DNA of 64,000 bases from Streptomyces pyxinicus (GTDB lineage: Bacteria > Actinomycetota > Actinomycetes > Streptomycetales > Streptomycetaceae), in assembly GCF_024753135.1 (NCBI RefSeq), contig NZ_JANUGP010000014.1:1-64000 (forward strand). The letters run 5' to 3'. Position 1 is the stretch's first letter. Each line of letters starts with the position of its first letter. Under the pieces are notes generated by a model. The model was not told the DNA's origin and made no database searches. It saw nothing but the letters and a program-made list of their open reading frames with translations. Below, in pieces: positions 58,301 through 64,000 of the stretch. A program made the translations under genes and the position numbers.

Positions 58301-59476
58301 CTACCGCGTGGAGCTGCGTCCGACGACCGTGCCGGCCCGGTCGACGCAGATGACGTCGACGGCCACCGGCGCACCCCGCAGCACGGCCAGCGCCTCGTCC
58401 CGGGCCCGCGCCGCCACCAGGTCGCCGAGCGGTGTCCCGGCGGCCTGGCAGAGCTGGAGCGCGGCCAGGCCCGTGTTGGCGTCGGCGACCGCAGCGGCCA
58501 GTGCCTCGTCCGCACCGCCGAGGCGGGCCAGCTCCGCGAGGAAGCCCTTGTCGACCTGCGAGCGTCCGGAGTGCAGGTCGAGGTGGCCGGCCGCGAGCTT
58601 GGAGAGCTTGGCGAAGCCCCCGCAGATCGTGAGGCGGTCCACCGGGTGCCGGCGGAGGTACTTCAGCACCGCGCCCGCGAAGTCGCCCATGTCGAGCAGC
58701 GCGTCCTCGGGCAGGCCGTACTCGGTGACGACCGTCTTCTCGGACGTCGAACCGGTGCACCCGGCGACATGCGTCCGCCCGGCCGCGCGGGCCACGTCCA
58801 CACCGCGCCGGATGGAGTCGATCCAGGCCGAGCAGGAGTACGGCACGACGATGCCCGTGGTGCCGAGGATGGACAGCCCGCCGAGGATGCCGAGCCGCGG
58901 GTTCCAGGTGGAGCGGGCGATCTCCGCGCCGTGGTCGACGGAGAGGGTGATCTCCACGTCACCGGCGCCGCCGTGCCGCGCGGCGACCTCGGCGACGTGC
59001 TCGCGCATCATCCGGCGGGGGACCGGGTTCACGGCCGCCTCACCGACCGGCAGCGGCAGCCCCGGCCGGGTGACCGTCCCGACTCCCGGCCCGGCCGCGA
59101 ACACCACACCGCTGCCCGCCGGCAGCCGTCGTACCGTGGCCCGGATCAGCGCGCCGTGCGTGACGTCCGGGTCGTCGCCCGCGTCCTTGACGACACCGGC
59201 CATGGCGCACTCGCCGGTCAGCTCCTCGGCGGCCAGCGCGAAGGACGGTGTCTGCCCCCGGGGCAGCGTGATCGTCACCGGGTCGGGGAACTCGCCGGTG
59301 AGCAGCGCGGTGTACGCGGCCGTCGTGGCCGCCGTCGCACAGGCGCCGGTGGTCCAGCCGTGCCGCAGCCCGGTGTGTTCGAGCTGCGCCCGGCGACCGC
59401 CCTTCGCCTGGCCGGAATCCCGCGTCCCGCCGGCATCGCTCGCCCCACCCACGTCCCGGTCCTCCCTGTTCCTCAT
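58301..59476 (-). CDS. cbiD: Cobalt-precorrin-5B C1-methyltransferase type protein
   Basis: 391 residues. HGWTTGACATAATTAAYTAL is the CbiD N-terminal signature; GLSILGTTGIVVPYSCSAW and the C-terminal GFAKLSKLAAGHLDLHSGRSQVD also match. CbiD places the C1 methyl group during corrin ring contraction. It occurs classically in anaerobic pathways; here it coexists with the aerobic-type CobG gene. About 35 Arg/Gly-rich residues precede the domain. ATG 59476 lies 39 nt from the divergent cobK start. Confidence 0.93.
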   Translation of the reverse strand: MRNREDRDVGGASDAGGTRDSGQAKGGRRAQLEHTGLRHGWTTGACATAATTAAYTALLTGEFPDPVTITLPRGQTPSFALAAEELTGECAMAGVVKDAGDDPDVTHGALIRATVRRLPAGSGVVFAAGPGVGTVTRPGLPLPVGEAAVNPVPRRMMREHVAEVAARHGGAGDVEITLSVDHGAEIARSTWNPRLGILGGLSILGTTGIVVPYSCSAWIDSIRRGVDVARAAGRTHVAGCTGSTSEKTVVTEYGLPEDALLDMGDFAGAVLKYLRRHPVDRLTICGGFAKLSKLAAGHLDLHSGRSQVDKGFLAELARLGGADEALAAAVADANTGLAALQLCQAAGTPLGDLVAARARDEALAVLRGAPVAVDVICVDRAGTVVGRSSTR

Positions 59477-59515
59477 CAGCGGAAGCCCCCGAATGAACGG
59501 AGACCCCCGACTCCC

Positions 59516-60277
59516 ATGCACGTGCTGATCCTCGGCGGTACCACGGAGGCCCGCCGCCTCGCCGAACTCCTCGACGGCATCCCCGGGCTGACCCTGACCA
59601 GCTCCCTCGCCGGACGCGTCGCCAGCCCCCGGCTGCCTCCGGGCCGCACCCGCGTCGGCGGCTTCGGCGGACCGGAGGGGCTGGCCGCGTGGCTGCGGGA
59701 GCACGCGGTCGGCGCGCTCGTCGACGCCACCCACCCCTTCGCCGGGACGATCAGCTTCAACGCGGCGCGGGCCGCTGCCCTCGCCCATGTTCCCCTGCTC
59801 GCCCTGCGCCGCCCCGGCTGGGTCCCCGTCCCGGGCGACCGCTGGCACGAGGCACGCTCGCTGGCGGACGCGGCGCGCGCCCTGCCCGCGCTGGGCCGGC
59901 GGGTCTTCCTCACCACCGGCCGTATGGGCCTGGCCGCGTTCGCGGACCTGGACGACCTGTGGTTCCTGGTCCGTTCCGTGGACGCCCCCGAGCCCCCGCA
60001 CCCCGCCCGTATGGAGGTGCTGCTGGACCGCGGCCCCTTCACCCTCGACGGGGAGCGCGAACTGCTGCGCCGCCACCGCGTCGACGTCGTCGTCACGAAG
60101 GACAGCGGGGGAGCGGCGACCGCGCCGAAGCTGACGGCCGCCCGGGAGGCCGGCCTTCCCGTGGTCGTGGTTCGCCGGCCACCGGCTCCCGAGGGCGTGC
60201 CCGTCGTCCCCGACCCCGACAGCGCGGCCGGGTGGGTGCGCGAGCACCTGGGACGGCCGCCTCTCGCGGGCCACTGA
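59516..60277 (+). CDS. cobK: Precorrin-6A reductase
   Basis: 253 residues. MHVLILGGTTEARRLAELL is the CobK N-terminus; LVDATHPFAGTISFNA and VVTKDSGGAATAPKLTAA are conserved family blocks. It reduces precorrin-6A with NADPH. ATG 59516 is near GGAG. Single plus-strand gene between minus-strand cbiD and cobIJ; it ends 58 nt from the convergent cobIJ stop. Confidence 0.95.
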   Translation: MHVLILGGTTEARRLAELLDGIPGLTLTSSLAGRVASPRLPPGRTRVGGFGGPEGLAAWLREHAVGALVDATHPFAGTISFNAARAAALAHVPLLALRRPGWVPVPGDRWHEARSLADAARALPALGRRVFLTTGRMGLAAFADLDDLWFLVRSVDAPEPPHPARMEVLLDRGPFTLDGERELLRRHRVDVVVTKDSGGAATAPKLTAAREAGLPVVVVRRPPAPEGVPVVPDPDSAAGWVREHLGRPPLAGH

Positions 60278-60335
60278 CCGGGACCGGAGAGAAACGGGGC
60301 ACTGACCAGAGCCGGAGAAGCAGCGGCGCGAACCC

Positions 60336-61826
60336 TCACGCCTCCGGATAGCGGCGCGGGGTCCAGACGATCTCCTCGCCGTCGCCACGCCGTACCACCC
60401 GGGTCTGCGAGGAGCCGACCAGCAGGATGGTGCGCATGTCGACCTCGGCCGGCTCCAGCTCGCCCAGCCGGACGATCCGGACGCTCTCCCCGGCACCGCC
60501 CACGTCCCGCGCGACCACCACCGGCGTCTGCGGCGACCGGAACTCCAGCAGCAGCTCCCGGGCCTTGCCCACCTGCCAGCCACGGCTGCGCGAACCGGGG
60601 TTGTACAGCGCCAGCACCAGGTCCGCCGAGGCCGCCGCGCGCAGCCGCCCGGCGATGACCTCCCACGGCTTGAGCCGGTCGGAGAGGGACACGGTGGCGT
60701 AGTCGTGACCGAGCGGGGCGCCGGCCCGGGCCGCGGCGGCGTTGGCCGCGGTCACCCCCGGCAGCACCCGCACCGGCACGTCCAGGTACTCCGGCTGGGA
60801 AGCCGCCTCCAGCACCGCCGTGGCCATCGCGAACACGCCCGGATCACCACCCGAGACGACGGCCACCCGCCGCCCCCGCCGGGCCAGTTCGAGCGCGAAC
60901 TCGGCGCGCTCCGCCTCCACCCGGTTGTCCGAGCCGTGCCGGACCTGGCCCGGCCGCTCGGGCACCCGGTCCAGGTAGGTCGTGTAGCCGACCAGGTCGT
61001 CGGCGGCGGCCAGCACGCCCCGGGTCTCGGGCGTCAGCCACAGCGCACCGGCGGGACCCGTGCCGACCACGACCACCTCGCCCCGGCCCGGCACGGCGGG
61101 CCGTTCGGCGTCCACCCGGCTCGGCAGCACGGCCACCGAGAAGTACGGCACCGACTCCGGGTCCACGTCCGCGAGGTCGGCGACCCGCTCCTTGTCCATC
61201 GTGGCGCGCTCCACGTACCGCGCCTCCTCAAGCCGGCCGGCACGCGCCAGCGCCCGGCGGACGCTGGGGAAGGTGCGGCCGAGCTTCATCACGACCGCGG
61301 AGTCCGTCGCGGCGAGCCGTGCGGTCAGCTCGTCCTCGGGCAGGGTGCCCGGCAGGACGGTCAGCACCTCCTCGCCCTCGACGAGCGGCGCCCCCAGCCG
61401 GGCCGCAGCGGCCGACACGGAGGTGACACCGGGGATCACCTCGGTGTCGTAGCGGTCGGCGAGCCGCTTGTGCATGTGCATGTAGGAGCCGTAGAAGAGC
61501 GGATCGCCCTCGGCGAGCACCGCCACCGTCCGGCCGGCGTCGAGATGCGCCGCCAGCCGGGCCGCCGCCTCGGTGTAGAACTCCTCCATGGCGCCCCGGT
61601 AGCCGCCGGGATGGTCGGTGGTCTCGGTCGTCACCGGGTAGACCAGCGGTTCCTCGACATGGTCGGCGCGCAGGTGCCGGGCCGCGATCGAGCGGGCGAT
61701 GGACCGCCCGTGCCGGGCGCTGTGGTACGCGATCACGTCCGCCTCGGCGATGGCCTCGACGGCGCGTACGGTCATCAGGGACGGGTCTCCGGGGCCGAGG
61801 CCCACCCCGTACAGCTTGCCGCTCAC
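60336..61826 (-). CDS. cobIJ: Fused precorrin-2 C20- / precorrin-3B C17-methyltransferase
   Basis: 496 residues with two tetrapyrrole methylase domains. CobI (about 1-240) opens GKLYGVGLGPGDPSLMTVRA with VLAEGDPLFYGSYMHMHKRL. CobJ (about 250-496) has VVVVGTGPAGALWLTPET, VAVVSGGDPGVFAMA and LALYNPGSRSRGWQ. The fusion, frequent in actinobacteria, does two non-consecutive methylations around ring contraction. GTG 61826 overlaps the cobH stop by 4 nt. Confidence 0.95.
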   Translation of the reverse strand: MSGKLYGVGLGPGDPSLMTVRAVEAIAEADVIAYHSARHGRSIARSIAARHLRADHVEEPLVYPVTTETTDHPGGYRGAMEEFYTEAAARLAAHLDAGRTVAVLAEGDPLFYGSYMHMHKRLADRYDTEVIPGVTSVSAAAARLGAPLVEGEEVLTVLPGTLPEDELTARLAATDSAVVMKLGRTFPSVRRALARAGRLEEARYVERATMDKERVADLADVDPESVPYFSVAVLPSRVDAERPAVPGRGEVVVVGTGPAGALWLTPETRGVLAAADDLVGYTTYLDRVPERPGQVRHGSDNRVEAERAEFALELARRGRRVAVVSGGDPGVFAMATAVLEAASQPEYLDVPVRVLPGVTAANAAAARAGAPLGHDYATVSLSDRLKPWEVIAGRLRAAASADLVLALYNPGSRSRGWQVGKARELLLEFRSPQTPVVVARDVGGAGESVRIVRLGELEPAEVDMRTILLVGSSQTRVVRRGDGEEIVWTPRRYPEA

Positions 61827-62494
61827 TCTTCCTCGCTCGCGATGGCGTTGAGCGCGGCGGCGGCGATGGCGCTGCCACCGCGACGGCCGCGCACGACCAG
61901 GTGCTCCAGGCCGGACGGATGGGCGGCCAGCGCGTCCTTGGACTCGGCGGCGCCGATGAAGCCCACCGGGACACCGATGACGGCGGCGGGCCGGGGCGCG
62001 CCCTCCTCGATCATCTCCAGCAGCCGGAACAGCGCGGTGGGCGCGTTGCCGACGGCCACGACCGCGCCGTCCAGCCGGTCGCGCCACAGCTCCAGCGCGG
62101 CGGCGCTGCGCGTGGTGCCCAGCCGCGCGGCGAGTCCGGCGACGGCCGGGTCGGAGAGGGTGCACAGCACGTCGTTGCCGGCGGGCAGCCGCTTGCGGGT
62201 GACACCGCTGGCCACCATCTGCACGTCGCAGAGGATCGGGGCGCCGGCCCGCAGCGCTTCGCGGGCCCGGGCCACCACCGCGGGCGTGTACGCGAGGTCC
62301 CGCACGAGGTCGACCATCCCGCAGGCGTGGATCATGCGCACGGCGACCTGGCTGACGTCGGCGGGCAGGCCCGCGAGGTCCGCCTCGGCGCGGATGGTGG
62401 CGAAGGACTGGCGATAGATCGCCGCGCCGTCCTTCTCGTAGACATGGCTGGTCACGGTGGTCTTCTCGCTGCTTCCGGTCGTCGTACGGCTCAT
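61823..62494 (-). CDS. cobH: Precorrin-8X methylmutase
   Basis: 223 residues: YRQSFATIRAEADLAGLP, VRMIHACGMVDLV (catalytic His), PILCDVQMVASGVTRKRLP and PVGFIGAAESKDAL. It moves the C11 methyl to C12, forming hydrogenobyrinate. ATG 62494 overlaps the cobG stop, and its stop overlaps cobIJ, so cobG-cobH-cobIJ is one coupled unit. Confidence 0.96.
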   Translation of the reverse strand: MSRTTTGSSEKTTVTSHVYEKDGAAIYRQSFATIRAEADLAGLPADVSQVAVRMIHACGMVDLVRDLAYTPAVVARAREALRAGAPILCDVQMVASGVTRKRLPAGNDVLCTLSDPAVAGLAARLGTTRSAAALELWRDRLDGAVVAVGNAPTALFRLLEMIEEGAPRPAAVIGVPVGFIGAAESKDALAAHPSGLEHLVVRGRRGGSAIAAAALNAIASEEE

Positions 62495-63762
62495 GAGGTG
62501 ATCGCCGCCAGCGCGGCGGGTATCCGGGTCGGGTCGGTGTGCGTCTCCCGGCCGGACGCGGGGTCCGACAGACGGTACCCACCCGCCGGTTCCGCGACCA
62601 CGTCGAGGTGGCTGCCCCGGGGGTGTCCGCAACGCCGGTCGCATCCGGACCAGTAGAGGGGCGGTCCGGCACTGCCGATCGCGACGAGCGCCCGGGCCGC
62701 GTCCGCGCGCACGTCGGTGTGCGCCCGCGCGCACCCGGGCCGGCCGATGCAGGCGCCGACCCGGAGCCAGGGCGAGGCGGGGTCGGTGACCAGGCCGGCG
62801 GCGCCGAGCCGGGCGAGCGCCTCGGCCGCGCCCGCCGCCGCCCCGCCCGGCAGGGGAACGACGACGCCCCGCCAGGGGGTCAGCCGCAGCTCGGTCACGA
62901 CGGTGGCGGTCAGCTCCGCCCACTGACCGGCGGAGATCCGGCCCAGCGGCACGTGCACGGACAGGGCCTCGCCCACGATCCCGGGCGCCGGTCCGGCCGC
63001 CCGGACCGGCGGCTCCGGGCGCTCCTGGTGGCCGATCCCCTCGGCCGTCAGGCGGTCCCGGACCAGGTGGGCCATCTCCTCGGCGGGCAGGCCGAGTTCG
63101 GCGACCCGCCAGACCTTCGCCCCGCGTGCCAGCGCCGCCGCGAGGAACGTCTCGGCGGCCAGCACGGCCGCGCGCGGCGCGTCCGCGGCGGCCACCCGCA
63201 CCGAGCCCGGACCGAGCCAGGCGCCCCCGCCCGCGAGCGCGCGCACGGTGACGTCCGCGCCGAGCCCGGCCATGTCACCGCGCCCGTCGTCCAGCGCGAA
63301 CAGGAACCGCCCCGACAGGTCCCGGGCGGCCTCGCTCGCGCACAGCGCCGCGTCCAGGGCCGGCACCCAGGGACGGACGTCCCGCACCCCGCCGCCGTCC
63401 AGACCGGACAGCGGAGACGCGGCGATGTTGCGCACCCGCTCGTGGGTGCGCGAGGGCAGCAGACCGGCCGCGCCGAGCGCTTCGGCCAGCTCCGCGCCGC
63501 ACCCGTCCCGCAGCCCGCGCACCTGGACGTTGCCGCGCGAGGTGAGATGCACGTCACCGTCGCCCAGCCGCCGTGCCGCGTCCCCGAGCGCCCGCGCCTG
63601 AGCGGCGCTCAGCACCCCGCCGGGGAGCCGGACGCGGGCCAGCGCCCCGTCGTCCGCCGCGTGCAGGCGCAGCGTCCCGGGGCAGGCGTCACCGCGATCC
63701 CGGGCGACGGGCGTGGCCTGGGAGGATGGCGGAGGAACGGCCGTGGACATGGCGGTGAGCAT
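62491..63762 (-). CDS. cobG: Precorrin-3B synthase (Fe-S/sirohaem-type monooxygenase)
   Basis: About 423 residues of the nitrite/sulfite reductase family: VHLTSRGNVQVRGL, and cluster ligands in GACIGRPGCARAHTD and YWSGCDRRCGHP. CobG hydroxylates precorrin-3A at C20 with O2, defining the aerobic cobalamin route. The N-terminus is uncertain: ATG 63762 or 63750 both give a short Ala/Thr-rich lead, and neither has a clear ribosome-binding site. It is divergent from riboswitch 3. Confidence 0.93.
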   Translation of the reverse strand: MLTAMSTAVPPPSSQATPVARDRGDACPGTLRLHAADDGALARVRLPGGVLSAAQARALGDAARRLGDGDVHLTSRGNVQVRGLRDGCGAELAEALGAAGLLPSRTHERVRNIAASPLSGLDGGGVRDVRPWVPALDAALCASEAARDLSGRFLFALDDGRGDMAGLGADVTVRALAGGGAWLGPGSVRVAAADAPRAAVLAAETFLAAALARGAKVWRVAELGLPAEEMAHLVRDRLTAEGIGHQERPEPPVRAAGPAPGIVGEALSVHVPLGRISAGQWAELTATVVTELRLTPWRGVVVPLPGGAAAGAAEALARLGAAGLVTDPASPWLRVGACIGRPGCARAHTDVRADAARALVAIGSAGPPLYWSGCDRRCGHPRGSHLDVVAEPAGGYRLSDPASGRETHTDPTRIPAALAAITS

Positions 63763-63844
63763 ACCTACCATCACACCGGACGTATGCCGCACGCTCGTGC
63801 TCAGGCCGCCCTTACTATGCTTGCCCAGTGGATCATCCGGTCCA

Positions 63845-63985
63845 CGAACCGCCACCACGGCGACAGGGGAGGAAGCCGGTAGGAATCCGGCGCGGTCCCG
63901 CCACTGTGAACCCGGCCCCCAGGGACCGGGTGAGCCAGGAACTCCCTTCCCCCGCGACCGGCTTCGGCCGCGAGGGAGACCCATC
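63845..63985 (+). promoter_or_regulatory. Cobalamin riboswitch 3
   Basis: GGAAGCCGGTAGGAATCCGG is followed by the B12 box with CGCGGTCCCGCCACTGTGAA (63890-63909), and GAGCCAGGAACTC near 63932. The controlled gene starts beyond the window on the plus strand. In streptomycetes a cobN-type cobaltochelatase is common at this place, but that is inference. Confidence 0.92.
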
Positions 63986-64000
63986 CCACACCGCCCGGGG

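Noticed and set aside
60705..62417. 570-codon plus-strand frame
   Set aside because: Antisense to cobIJ and cobH; no motifs.

Overview
The window is about 72% G+C, with strong G/C bias at third codon positions, GTG starts and many 4-nt stop/start overlaps. Together with IdeR/DmdR-type iron boxes, a gamma-butyrolactone (GBL) locus and streptogrisin-like and M4 secreted proteases, this points to a Streptomyces chromosome. No tRNA, rRNA, CRISPR array, insertion sequence or phage gene was seen.

1-20.5 kb is a catechol siderophore locus. A minus-strand nonribosomal peptide synthetase (NRPS, C-A-T-C-A-T-C, running off the left edge) follows an EntS-like exporter, a free-standing aryl carrier protein and an MbtH protein. 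Next come an AraC regulator, a plus-strand FecCD-type ABC importer (two permeases, ATPase, lipoprotein) and a siderophore-interacting reductase fused to a methyltransferase-like domain. Minus-strand dhbB, dhbE and dhbA make and activate 2,3-dihydroxybenzoate (DHB). Four iron boxes cover these units. The first adenylation domain has a glycine code and the second an unusual one, so the product should begin DHB-Gly-X. No isochorismate synthase is in the window. Degenerate remnants lie beside dhbB.

20.5-27.2 kb carries two cobalamin riboswitches. One precedes a [2Fe-2S] ferredoxin-like gene containing an 18-bp minisatellite. The other precedes a 28-codon ORF and then a translationally coupled valine/isobutyrate degradation operon (mmsA, acyl-CoA dehydrogenase, 3-hydroxyisobutyryl-CoA hydrolase, mmsB, enoyl-CoA hydratase).

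27.4-53.1 kb is mixed: a hydrolase lacking its nucleophile, a hypothetical protein, a secreted GH92 mannosidase with a palindromic operator, and a STAS protein. Then come an asparagine-synthetase-like amidotransferase coupled to an S9 peptidase, a MarR/MFS/cysteine-hydrolase-fold unit, and stress-type genes (CsbD, small membrane proteins, two GHKL ATPases, sirtuin, lipid kinase, YihY protein). Two secreted proteases, a YbdK-type ligase, a histidine phosphatase lacking both catalytic histidines and several tiny ORFs complete this part.

53.2-56.0 kb is a GBL signalling locus: an ArpA/ScbR-type receptor divergent from an AfsA-type synthase, followed by a HAD phosphatase. 56-63.8 kb holds cobalamin ring-modification genes cobL, cobM, cbiD, cobK, cobIJ, cobH and cobG. 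A third cobalamin riboswitch at the right edge faces a gene outside the window.
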